This document shows, piece by piece, positions 1 to 6,610 of a stretch of DNA of 19,409 nt. A model generated the notes under the pieces. The model made no database searches, had not been told where the DNA came from, and saw nothing but the letters and a program-made list of their open reading frames with translations. The position numbers and the translations under genes were made by a program. How positions within the stretch are numbered: position 1 is the first letter of the stretch; each line of letters starts with the position of its first letter. The stretch comes from JBOGEB01 sp050743125 (GTDB lineage: Bacteria > Actinomycetota > Nitriliruptoria > Euzebyales > Egibacteraceae), in contig JBOGEB010000072.1 of NCBI GenBank assembly GCA_050743125.1, positions 1-19,409 on the forward strand. Reading direction: 5' to 3'.

Positions 1-869
1 GCCAGAAGCGCGGCGCGCCAGCCAACGGCCACGAGCAGGAGCGGGAGGAGCACGACCGCGACCGGCTTCACGCTCACCGCGAGGCCCGCCAGCGCCGCCG
101 CGATCAGCGGCCGCCGTCTGGCGAGCGTGACCGCCGACCCGGTCGCGCACAGCGCGAGGATAAGGTCGTTGGCCACGGTCATGCCCGAGTCGCGGGCGAG
201 CGTCGGGTGCAGCGCGTAGGCCGCCGCCGCGATCAGCCCTCCCCGCGCGTGGCCCGCGCGCGCGCCCGCCCAGGCGAGCAGCGCCACGGCCGCCGCCTCG
301 GTCATCCACAGGGTCGCCCGCGCGCCGATCCACGGCTCGCCTTCGAGCTCGCGGGGCGCGACGGCGACGAGCGGCAGGTGCGCGAGCAGTGATCCGGCGG
401 GGTACTGGTACGTGCCCGCGACGGTCTCGGGGTTCGGCGCCGTCCACGGGTTGGTACCCGTGAGCAACTGGCGCACGGCGGTCTCGGACGCCCTCGGAAT
501 GTCAGCGATCCCCGGGTCGAGCCACGCGAGCGGCACCCGCAGGGCCAGTGCCAGCCCCACCAGCCCCAGCACGATCGGCCAGCTGACCTTCGCCGGTGGC
601 CGGTCGACCGGCTCGCCGTCACGCAGCCGGGCTGTGAGCCAGGCCAGGAGCGCGGCGAGGATTCCCGCCATCGCCGCCCAGCGGACCGCGAGCGGCCAGC
701 CCGGCGGGTTGTGGATCAGGAACGTCGGCAGCGTCGACAGCACGATCACGAGCGCGGGGACACGCCGCGCCCGCCCCAGAACCAGCGCGCAGCCGAGCAG
801 CGGCGCGAGGGGAAGCCATAACGCGAGGTAGCGCGGGATGCCCGGCCCGTACGTGAGCAGATCGCGCAC
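1..869 (-). CDS. Multi-pass membrane glycosyltransferase-like protein (GT87/DUF2029-like), partial
   Basis: The reverse strand keeps one open frame from the left edge to about 869 (roughly 289 codons), and the gene continues off the window. The translation is rich in leucine and alanine, with at least five hydrophobic segments (for example LALWLPLAPLLGCALVLG and VALLAWAGARAG). A periplasmic-type loop reads TNPWTAPNPETVAGTYQYPAG; NP[WY]...YPxG loops are typical of polyprenyl-phosphate-sugar dependent mannosyltransferases (GT87/GT39-like). By family knowledge such enzymes move sugars from a lipid carrier to cell-envelope glycans. I chose a GTG at 869, but no good ribosome binding site precedes it. 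The frame stays open into the element at 942, so the true N-terminus may have been cut off by that insertion. The family assignment rests on overall character and one loop, not on a catalytic motif. Confidence 0.55.
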   Translation of the reverse strand, partial: MRDLLTYGPGIPRYLALWLPLAPLLGCALVLGRARRVPALVIVLSTLPTFLIHNPPGWPLAVRWAAMAGILAALLAWLTARLRDGEPVDRPPAKVSWPIVLGLVGLALALRVPLAWLDPGIADIPRASETAVRQLLTGTNPWTAPNPETVAGTYQYPAGSLLAHLPLVAVAPRELEGEPWIGARATLWMTEAAAVALLAWAGARAGHARGGLIAAAAYALHPTLARDSGMTVANDLILALCATGSAVTLARRRPLIAAALAGLAVSVKPVAVVLLPLLLVAVGWRAALL

Positions 870-941
870 GCCGCGCAGCGTACTGGAGTGCGCGAGCGCG
901 TGTGTCGAGGGCTCCGCTGGCCATCCTCGGGCTCCAGAGTG

Positions 942-1376
942 AGAACGCGTTTGAGAATCGCGGCCTTGCTGCCGGGCAGGTGGGTGACTTTCCTTCGGAC
1001 GCGAGGGAAAGGCGCAGGTCAGACGGGCAAGGCGGCAGTTCGGCCCCCGCTTTCCTTTGGCTCCGAAGGAACGTTGCAACCGGCGCGGCGGTGCCGCACG
1101 CCTCGAGCGCGTGCCGGTCGCTGGTCGGAGTGAGCCCCCCCGCGTCCGCCTGCAGCAGACCCAGCGTCATCGGGAGCAGCCCATTTTGACCGTGCGTGAC
1201 GCATGTCAGCGCTGTGGCCAGGAATCGTCATATGGCCAGGATTCGTCACGCATGCGTGACGAATCCTGGCCACAAGGGCGAACACCGCCCAAACGACAAC
1301 GTTATTTCGACCCGGGCCCTAAAGGAGCGGAACCCGACACGACGCGGCCCCTCTGAGTCATTCTCAAACACGCTCT
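942..1376. mobile_element. MITE-like element or IS remnant with 17-bp terminal inverted repeats
   Basis: AGAACGCGTTTGAGAAT at 942-958 is matched on the opposite strand by AGAGCGTGTTTGAGAAT at 1376-1360 (15 of 17 identical). A third version starts at 19284. The right end and the 19284 end also share a near-identical 21-mer (1325-1345 reversed versus 19314-19334; 20 of 21) at the same distance from the tip, so they belong to one family. GTTTGAGAA-type tips resemble IS5-superfamily ends; this is recollection, not a search. There is no transposase inside. The interior holds an inverted repeat (TTCCTTCGGA at 990-999 with its complement at 1062-1071), a 40-bp palindrome (1233-1272) and a small hairpin (GGGCG-AACAC-CGCCC, 1276-1290). 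No credible gene is seen in the roughly 670 bases from 870 to 1541. Confidence 0.6.
1216..1272. repeat. 40-bp perfect palindrome with a nested extra half-site
   Basis: Bases 1233-1272 form a perfect 40-bp palindrome centred on GCATGC (arm TGGCCAGGATTCGTCACGCA). The same 40 bases occur at 11631-11670. Just to the left, 1216-1231 repeats most of one arm with a single change (GGCCAGGAATCGTCA versus GGCCAGGATTCGTCA), so the right arm could pair with either of two left arms. This looks like a dispersed palindromic repeat of the REP/BIME kind. It lies inside the inverted-repeat element here, but after guaA in its other copy. Confidence 0.85.
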
Positions 1377-1475
1377 GAGATGTCCTGGTGGGCCTGCGTC
1401 GGCGACTTCGTGGCACCGCTCTGGGGGAGTTTCGACACCTGCGTCGGGAGGCCAGTACGGAGCCGGCGGGGCGTG

Positions 1476-1481
1476 TACAGT
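1476..1481 (+). promoter_or_regulatory. Possible -10 box upstream of guaB3
   Basis: TACAGT preceded by GTG, about 60 bases before the guaB3 start. There is no convincing -35 hexamer at 17 bases, so the call is tentative. The rest of the stretch from 1377 to 1541 shows no gene. Confidence 0.25.
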
Positions 1482-1541
1482 GCCTCCATTCCCTTACCCC
1501 AGGTGGTGGCTGGCCTACCCGTATCCCCCAAGGAGCCATAG

Positions 1542-2708
1542 GTGGCCCAGATCGAGATCGGCATCGGTAAGAGCGGCCGGAGGGCATACGGTTTCGACGA
1601 CATCGCGATCGTGCCGTCCCGGCGAACGCGGGACCCCTATGACGTCGAGGTCTCCTGGCAGCTCGACGCCTACGAGTTCTCGCTGCCGCTGCTCGGCGCC
1701 GCGATGGACGGGGTCACCTCGCCGCGTACGGTGGTGGAGCTCGCGCGGCTCGGCGGGCTGGGCGTGCTGAACCTCGAGGGGCTGTGGGCACGCTATGAGG
1801 ACCCGGAGCCGCTGCTCGACGAGATCGCTGCGCTCGACGCGTCCATGGCGACGGCGCGGATGCAGGAGCTGTACTCCCGGCCCGTCAGCGAGGAGCTCAT
1901 CAGTCGGCGAATCACCGATCTGAAGGCTGCGGGGATCACCGTGGCCGCGAGCCTCACGCCGCAGAAGGTCGAGCGGTGGCACAAGCTCGCCCTCGACGCC
2001 GGGCTCGACATTCTGGTCATCCAGGGCACGGTCGTGTCCGCCGAGCACGTCTCCAGCCGCACGGAGCCCCTCAACCTCAAGGAGTTCATCGCACGGTACG
2101 ACATCCCCGTCGTCGTCGGCGGGTGCGCGAGCTACGCGAGCGGCCTCCACCTCATGCGCACCGGCGCGGCCGGCGTGCTCGTCGGCGTGGGTCCGGGCAA
2201 CGCCTGCACGACCAGGGCGGTGCTCGGCATCGGGGTCCCGCAAGCGACCGCCGTCGCAGACGTCGCCGGGGCCCGGCGACGGCACCTCGAGGAGACCGGC
2301 CGCTACGTCCACCTCATCGCGGACGGCGGGATGCGGACCGGTGGGGACATCGCCAAGGCAATCGCTTGCGGCGCCGACGCGGTGATGCTCGGCTCGCCGC
2401 TCGCTCGCGCCACCGAAGCCCCCGGCCGCGGTTACCACTGGGGCATGGCCACCTTCCACCCCGACCTGCCCCGCGGCGCCCGGGTGCACGTCGGCCAGAT
2501 CGGCTCGTTGCGGGAGATACTGCTCGGCCCTGCCGCCCAGAACGACGGGACCCTCAACCTTTTCGGCGCGCTCCGCACGTCGATCGCGACGTGCGGCTAC
2601 GCTTCCATCAAGGAGTTCCAGCGGGCCGAGGTGATGATCGCCCCGTCGCTCCAGACCGAGGGCAAGACCTACCAGCGGGAGCAGCGCGTCGGCATGGGCC
2701 GGTGCTGA
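1542..2708 (+). CDS. guaB3: GuaB3-family IMP dehydrogenase-related protein
   Basis: A 388-residue TIM-barrel protein of the IMP dehydrogenase/GMP reductase superfamily. It lacks the CBS domain pair of classical IMP dehydrogenase, as GuaB3 proteins do (usual length about 370-390). The active-site loop GVGPGNACTTR places the catalytic cysteine at residue 222, which forms the covalent purine-nucleotide intermediate. The phosphate-binding loop DGGMRTGGD lies at 261-269, followed by GADAVMLGSPLA. The start is GTG at 1542, with AAGGAG about seven bases upstream. From the literature as I recall it, cyanobacterial GuaB3 acts as an IMP dehydrogenase, while the actinobacterial branch has no settled function, so I assign the family rather than a reaction. 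guaA lies 7.4 kb downstream on the same strand, consistent with a role in guanine nucleotide balance. Confidence 0.92.
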   Translation: MAQIEIGIGKSGRRAYGFDDIAIVPSRRTRDPYDVEVSWQLDAYEFSLPLLGAAMDGVTSPRTVVELARLGGLGVLNLEGLWARYEDPEPLLDEIAALDASMATARMQELYSRPVSEELISRRITDLKAAGITVAASLTPQKVERWHKLALDAGLDILVIQGTVVSAEHVSSRTEPLNLKEFIARYDIPVVVGGCASYASGLHLMRTGAAGVLVGVGPGNACTTRAVLGIGVPQATAVADVAGARRRHLEETGRYVHLIADGGMRTGGDIAKAIACGADAVMLGSPLARATEAPGRGYHWGMATFHPDLPRGARVHVGQIGSLREILLGPAAQNDGTLNLFGALRTSIATCGYASIKEFQRAEVMIAPSLQTEGKTYQREQRVGMGRC

Positions 2709-2748
2709 GCGTCAAAGCAAGCCGGCACGCAGCTATGGAGGAATCCCT

Positions 2749-2950
2749 GGGCGACGGGAATTAAGCCCCAGGCCAGGGCGCAGATACGCCACCTGCACGA
2801 TGTCAGCTGAAACAGCCGATGACACGATAGGACCCCTGTTGGGGGGCCTGCCTAGCGCGAGCGGTGGATTGCAGTCGGTACGTCGCAACGTGAGCGGTCG
2901 CCGTACGTGAAGCGGGGGAATACGCAGCCAGTGCAGTGAGCCGTCATCGA
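2749..2950 (+). ncRNA. Group II intron domain I relic forming the leader of the ATP sulfurylase gene
   Basis: This gap between guaB3 and the sulfurylase gene holds no ORF but strong RNA-like structure. GGGCGAC at 2749-2755 resembles the GUGCGAC 5' end of bacterial group II introns, with U2 replaced by G. In order follow GGCG-CAGATA-CGCC (2777-2790); a hairpin at 2801-2824 (TGTCA, GCTG-AAA-CAGC, TGACA); a CCCC/GGGG hairpin at 2829-2849; CCTAGCGCGAGCGG at 2851-2864; and GCCGTACGTGAAGCGGGGG at 2900-2918. The order and sequence (CAGATA, CAGCTGAAACAGCCGA, CTAGCGCRAGC, GTRYGTGAAGYGGGG) match my memory of domain I in cyanobacterial group IIB introns. No domain V and no reverse transcriptase are present, so it cannot splice alone. 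It ends just before the sulfurylase ribosome binding site (AAGGGAGG, 2954-2961) and would be transcribed as that gene's 5' leader. Confidence 0.7.
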
Positions 2951-2969
2951 GGTAAGGGAGGCAAAGAGA

Positions 2970-4697
2970 TTGGCTGATCATCTCATTACGCCGTACGGCG
3001 GGACGCTTGTTGATCTCCTGGTTGATCAGGGGCGGGCCGCAGAGCTGAAGGCGGCGTCACGCGACTGGCCGTCCTGGGATCTCACGCCGCGCCAGATCTG
3101 CGACCTCGAGCTGCTGCTGTCCGGCGGGTTTTCGCCGCTTCGGGGGTTCATGGGCCGTGCGGACTACGAGTCGGTGTGTGCCGAGATGCGCCTGGCGGAC
3201 GGCACGATCTGGCCGATCCCGATCGCCCTCGACGTACCCGAGGGGGTCGCCCGGAGCCTTGAGCCTGCCGGGATGCTCGCGCTCCGCGACCCGGAGGGCA
3301 TGATGCTCGCCGCGCTCCACGTGGACGAGCGCTACCGGCCTGACCGGCAGGCCGAGGCCCAGGCGGTGTACGGCACCACCGACCTGGCCCACCCGGGTGT
3401 GGCATACCTGCTGCAGCGCACGAACCCGTGGTATCTCGGCGGCCGGCTGGAGGGGTTGTCCCTGCCAATGCACTACGACTACCGCCGGCTGCGTCCGACC
3501 CCGGCGGAGCTCCGCGCACAGTTCACGCAGGCGGGGTGGCGGCGGGTCGTGGCGTTCCAGACGCGTAACCCGATGCATCGGGCGCATCACGAGCTCACGC
3601 TGCGTGCCACGAAGGACGTCGGTGCGAACCTCCTCGTCCATCCGGTGGTCGGGATGACGAAGCCCGGTGACGTCGACCATCACACTCGTGTGCGTTGCTA
3701 TCAGGCCCTGCTCGCTCATTACCCGCGCAACACCGCCCTGCTTTCCCTGCTCCCCCTGGCGATGCGGATGGCCGGGCCGCGCGAGGCCGTCTGGCACGCG
3801 CTCATCCGCAGGAACTACGGTTGCACGCACTTGATCGTCGGCCGTGACCACGCGGGGCCGGGCCAAGACTCGACTGGCCGGCCGTTCTACGGTCCGTATG
3901 ACGCCCAGCAGCTGCTGCATAAGCACTCTGACGAGGTCGGCGTGGAGATCGTCCCGTTCCGGATGATGGTCTACCTCGCTGACCGGGACACCTACGTTCC
4001 GGACGACGAGGTCTCCGCTGGCGCCCGCGCCCTGTCCATCTCTGGGACCGAGCTGCGCCAGCGGCTCGCCGAAGGCCGCGAGCTGCCGACGTGGTTCACC
4101 TTCCCCGAGGTCGCAGAGCAGCTTCGCATGACGTACCCGCCGCGGGTCAAACAGGGCTTCACGGTGTTCTTCACGGGCCTGTCGGGCGCCGGCAAGTCAA
4201 CGATCGCGAACGTCTTGCTCGTCAAGCTGCTCGAGATGGGCGGCCGACCGGTCACGCTGCTCGACGGCGACCTCGTCCGCAAGCACCTCTCGTCGGAGCT
4301 CGGGTTCTCCAGGGAGCATCGTGACATCAACATCCGCCGGATCGGCTGGGTCGCGTCCGAGATCACCAAGAACGGCGGAATCGCGCTGTGCGCCCCGATC
4401 GCGCCGTACGAGGCCACCCGCCGGGACGTCCGCGAGCAGGTCTCCGCGTGCGGCGGCTTCGTGCTCGTCCACATCGCCACCCCGCTGGAGATCTGCGAGC
4501 AACGCGACCGCAAGGGCCTCTACGCGAAGGCCCGCCAGGGGCTGATCCCCGAGTTCACGGGTATCTCCGACCCGTACGAGGAACCCACAGACGCCGAGCT
4601 CGTCATCGACTCGACCACGCTCCTGCCCGAGGAAGCCGCGCAGGAGATCATCCTCTACCTCGAACGCCAGGGCTACATCGGCCCGAACGGCGCCTGA
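2970..4697 (+). CDS. sat: Bifunctional ATP sulfurylase / APS kinase
   Basis: A 575-residue fusion carrying both sulfate-activation steps: sulfate plus ATP gives adenylylsulfate (APS), which is then phosphorylated to PAPS for sulfate reduction or sulfation. Residues 1-390 are ATP sulfurylase, with QTRNPMHRAHHELT from 197, MTKPGDVDHHTR near 229-240 and GRDHAGPGQD at 291-300. Residues 396-575 are APS kinase, with Walker A GLSGAGKST at 403-411, LLDGD near 430-434, the conserved RRIGWVASEI segment and the KGLYAKAR substrate loop. Both sites look intact. The start is TTG at 2970, eight bases after AAGGGAGG. No cysDN, reductase or transporter genes are nearby, so the gene stands alone in the pathway here. 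A strong hairpin follows the stop. The intron-like leader upstream could affect its expression; that is inference. Confidence 0.95.
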   Translation: MADHLITPYGGTLVDLLVDQGRAAELKAASRDWPSWDLTPRQICDLELLLSGGFSPLRGFMGRADYESVCAEMRLADGTIWPIPIALDVPEGVARSLEPAGMLALRDPEGMMLAALHVDERYRPDRQAEAQAVYGTTDLAHPGVAYLLQRTNPWYLGGRLEGLSLPMHYDYRRLRPTPAELRAQFTQAGWRRVVAFQTRNPMHRAHHELTLRATKDVGANLLVHPVVGMTKPGDVDHHTRVRCYQALLAHYPRNTALLSLLPLAMRMAGPREAVWHALIRRNYGCTHLIVGRDHAGPGQDSTGRPFYGPYDAQQLLHKHSDEVGVEIVPFRMMVYLADRDTYVPDDEVSAGARALSISGTELRQRLAEGRELPTWFTFPEVAEQLRMTYPPRVKQGFTVFFTGLSGAGKSTIANVLLVKLLEMGGRPVTLLDGDLVRKHLSSELGFSREHRDINIRRIGWVASEITKNGGIALCAPIAPYEATRRDVREQVSACGGFVLVHIATPLEICEQRDRKGLYAKARQGLIPEFTGISDPYEEPTDAELVIDSTTLLPEEAAQEIILYLERQGYIGPNGA

Positions 4698-4700
4698 CAG

Positions 4701-4743
4701 GTCGGACTGCGCAGCGCCGCCTCAGCGCTGCGCATGTGCCGAC
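4701..4743 (+). terminator. Stem-loop terminator after the sulfurylase gene
   Basis: A perfect 10-bp stem TGCGCAGCGC (4708-4717) / GCGCTGCGCA (4725-4734) with a 7-base loop. GTCGG/CCGAC pairing at 4701-4705 and 4739-4743 extends it. There is no U-tract, as is common in GC-rich actinobacteria. It separates the sulfurylase gene from the AlbA_2-ParA pair. Confidence 0.7.
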
Positions 4744-4797
4744 ATGCGATCCTGTGAGGCGGTGCCGATCGGGCCGTGCTCATTGAGGGAGCCTTTG

Positions 4798-5415
4798 GTG
4801 GACGACCAGGAACTGGAACGCCTGCTCGTCGACCTGGAGTCCGATCGCGTCGAGCGAAAGCCCTCCTTGGCCGAAAAGGACAAGATTTGCCAGGCGATCT
4901 GTGCCTTCGCGAACGATCTCCCGAATCACCGGAAACCAGGCGTCGTGTTCGTCGACGTCGGTGACGACGGTACCCCTACCGGCCTGGCGATTACCGACGA
5001 GCTGCTCCGTAACCTTGGCGGCATTCGATCCGATGGAAACATCCTGCCGTTGCCGGTGCTCACGGTGGGCAAGCGCACGCTGAGGGGCGTCGATGTGGCC
5101 GCGGTGCTCGTGGACCCGTCGGACGCGCCACCGGTCCGCTACCGAGGGCGAGTGTGGATACGGGTCGGCCCGCGCCGCGCGGTTGCCAGCGCTGAGGAGG
5201 AGCGTCGTCTCGCCGAGAAGCGGCGCGCGGGCGACCTGCCCTTNNNNNNNNNNNNNNNNNNNNNNNNNNNNNNNNNNNNNNNNNNNNNNNNNNNNNNNNN
5301 NNNNNNNNNNNNNNNNNNNNNNNNNNNNNNNNNNNNNNNNNNNAACGGCAACCCGCCGCTCGAGTTCGACGTCAACGACCGCAATGTGGCCGCGATCGTC
5401 CGGGGGCGGCCATGA
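4798..5415 (+). CDS. AlbA_2 (Schlafen-type) domain protein, interrupted by an assembly gap
   Basis: The start is GTG at 4798 behind GAGGGAG. The N-terminal part has the AlbA_2 pattern: an early acidic/basic ES-x-EFK-like element (SDRVERKPS), a helix ending in AFANDLP, a strand GVVFVDVGDDG followed by PTGLAI, and a VAAVLV strand with VWIRVG further on. This domain (formerly Divergent AAA_4) occurs in Schlafen-like nucleic-acid-binding proteins and in several prokaryotic regulators and immunity proteins. After the 100-N gap the frame resumes at NGNPPLEFDVNDRN, which resembles the C-terminal tail of such proteins (N-G-N-P-P-x-F-x). One gene probably spans the gap, but the missing length is unknown and the frame across the N run cannot be trusted. 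The stop overlaps the parA start (ATGA at 5412), indicating translational coupling. Confidence 0.7.
   Translation: MDDQELERLLVDLESDRVERKPSLAEKDKICQAICAFANDLPNHRKPGVVFVDVGDDGTPTGLAITDELLRNLGGIRSDGNILPLPVLTVGKRTLRGVDVAAVLVDPSDAPPVRYRGRVWIRVGPRRAVASAEEERRLAEKRRAGDLPXXXXXXXXXXXXXXXXXXXXXXXXXXXXXXXXXXNGNPPLEFDVNDRNVAAIVRGRP
5244..5343. other. Assembly gap of 100 N
   Basis: Exactly 100 consecutive N. This is the conventional placeholder for a scaffold gap of unknown size, so distances and frames across it are not reliable. It falls inside the AlbA_2 gene. Confidence 0.98.
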
Positions 5416-6422
5416 CCATGACCCCGCCGATCGTTGCGTTCTTCAACCACAAGGGCGGCGTCGGGAAGACCTCGCTCGTTTACCACATCGCGTGGATGCT
5501 CGCCGAGCAGGGCCGTCGGGTGGTCGCTGCCGACCTTGATCCGCAGGCGAACCTCACGGCCGCTTTTCTCGAAGAGGATCGTCTTGAGGAGTTGTGGCCG
5601 AACGGCCAGCACGCCGACACGATCTATGGGGCGGTCCAGCCGATCCTCGAAGGTGTCGGGGACATCAACCCCGCCCACATCGAGCAGGTCGCCGACCATA
5701 TTGCGCTGATCGTCGGCGACCTTGCGCTCTCGGGGTTCGAAGATGAGCTGAGCGCGCAGTGGCCGGAGTGCCTGGACGGCAAGGAGCGGGCGTTCCGCGT
5801 GATCAGCGCCTTCTGGCGGATCGTGCGCAAGGCCGCCGACCGCGCTGACGCGGAGTTCGTGCTGCTTGACGTCGGGCCGAACCTCGGCGCGATCAACCGC
5901 GCGGTGCTCGTCGCAGCCGACCACGTCGTCATCCCGCTCGCGCCGGACCTGTTCTCCCTCCAGGGCTTGCGGAACCTTGGCCCGACGCTGAGGAGATGGC
6001 GGCAGGAATGGCAGCAGCGGCGGGAGCGGAACCCCAAACCGCGGGAGCTGCCGCTGCCCCCTGGGACGATGCAGCCCGCTGGCTACGTCGTGTTGCAACA
6101 CGGCGTCCGCCTCGATCGGCCTGTCTATGCCTACGATCGCTGGATCCGCCGCATCCCCGTGGTGTATCGCGAAGCGGTCCTCGGCGTTCCCGCAAGCGAC
6201 GAGCGGAGCATCGGAGACGATCCCCATTGCATCGCCCTGCTCAAGCACTACCACAGCCTGGCGCCGATGGCGCAGGAGGCGCGTAAGCCGATCTTCCTAC
6301 TGAAGCCCGCCGACGGCGCCATCGGGGCGCACCAATCAGCGGTCCACCGCGCGTTCGCCGACTTCGCGGATCTGACGCGGGCGATCGAGGCACGTGTCGT
6401 CAGCCAGCCACCCGCAGCGTAG
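5412..6422 (+). CDS. ParA/MinD-type P-loop ATPase
   Basis: A 336-residue ParA-family (AAA_31, deviant Walker) ATPase. The deviant Walker A is KGGVGKTS at 14-21, with the signature lysine at both ends. ADLDPQANLT follows near 40-49, and a Walker B-like strand FVLLDVGPNLGAINRA near 150-165 leads into the VVIPLAPDLFSLQGLRNL switch region. Chromosome- or plasmid-partition ParA proteins are usually 250-300 residues; here there is an extra segment (RERNPKPRELPLPPG) and a longer C-terminus. No parB or parS-like site adjoins. The gene overlaps the upstream AlbA_2 gene by ATGA, so the two are probably made together and may act as a pair. A second in-frame ATG lies six bases inside. The pairing argues for an accessory role (defence, or partition of a mobile element) rather than housekeeping segregation; this is inference. 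Confidence 0.85.
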   Translation: MTMTPPIVAFFNHKGGVGKTSLVYHIAWMLAEQGRRVVAADLDPQANLTAAFLEEDRLEELWPNGQHADTIYGAVQPILEGVGDINPAHIEQVADHIALIVGDLALSGFEDELSAQWPECLDGKERAFRVISAFWRIVRKAADRADAEFVLLDVGPNLGAINRAVLVAADHVVIPLAPDLFSLQGLRNLGPTLRRWRQEWQQRRERNPKPRELPLPPGTMQPAGYVVLQHGVRLDRPVYAYDRWIRRIPVVYREAVLGVPASDERSIGDDPHCIALLKHYHSLAPMAQEARKPIFLLKPADGAIGAHQSAVHRAFADFADLTRAIEARVVSQPPAA

Positions 6423-6451
6423 ACCGGGCCGGGTGTCGTATCTCCGCCTAC

Positions 6452-6530
6452 GACATCACCGCGGCTCATGTGCGGGCGCGGCGGCGGTCGGGATCATCCT
6501 GTCGGGCGGACCGAAGCGGTGTAGGCCCCG
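6452..6530 (+). pseudogene. Decayed fragment of guaA (GMP synthase N-terminal part)
   Basis: By eye, 79 bases align with 10197-10277 of the intact guaA: about 69 identical positions over 82 alignment columns, with two single-base gaps and one uninterrupted 21-base match (CGGGATCATCCTGTCGGGCGG, interior). The reading recalls the GuaA segment DITAAxVRARR..GIILSGGPK. The gaps break the frame and nothing of the rest of guaA is present. It lies on the same strand as the real guaA. It marks a junction with the accessory block, because a small reverse-strand ORF runs straight into it. Confidence 0.75.
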
Positions 6531-6610
6531 CCGGCCAAGGTGAGCTCTGAGCACGTGCGGGTCATCAGCGCTGGAGGCTCGTGCCGATCCTCGTCTTGTT
6601 GGGCGCTCAT
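6494..6610 (-). pseudogene. Third small ORF of the cysteine-protein operon, truncated at the guaA relic
   Basis: A 38-codon ORF whose ATG overlaps the stop of the preceding gene (ATGA), a sign of translational coupling. The first 26 or so residues (MSAQQDEDRHEPPALMTRTC onward) look like a natural N-terminus. The remainder is read antisense through the guaA fragment, so the original gene was probably cut off near 6531. No family is recognised. Confidence 0.4.

Noticed and set aside
619..1170. 183-codon reverse-strand frame starting MTLGLLQADAGG
   Set aside because: Its C-terminal part is out of frame with the hydrophobic membrane-protein reading and it crosses the inverted-repeat tip; no family seen.
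1196..1378. Short frames containing MRDESWPQ or RHACVTNPGH
   Set aside because: They are translations of the dispersed palindrome, not genes.
1515..2489. 324-codon reverse-strand frame opposite guaB3
   Set aside because: Low-complexity antisense shadow caused by high GC at third positions.
2709..2969. SAM- or sulfur-related riboswitch upstream of the sulfurylase gene
   Set aside because: The conserved cores of SAM-type riboswitches are not visible; the group II intron domain I pattern fits much better.
2970..3926. Long reverse-strand frames opposite the sulfurylase gene
   Set aside because: Shadow frames without recognisable motifs.
5139..6254. 371-codon reverse-strand frame across the N gap opposite parA
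   Set aside because: Spans the N run, and the plus-strand ParA motifs are unmistakable.
6452..6530. attL-like site from the 3' end of guaA (shared 16-mer CGCCTACGACATCACC)
   Set aside because: The 16-mer also occurs near the guaA 3' end, but the alignment that continues to the right matches the N-terminal coding region, so the fragment is treated as N-terminal guaA.
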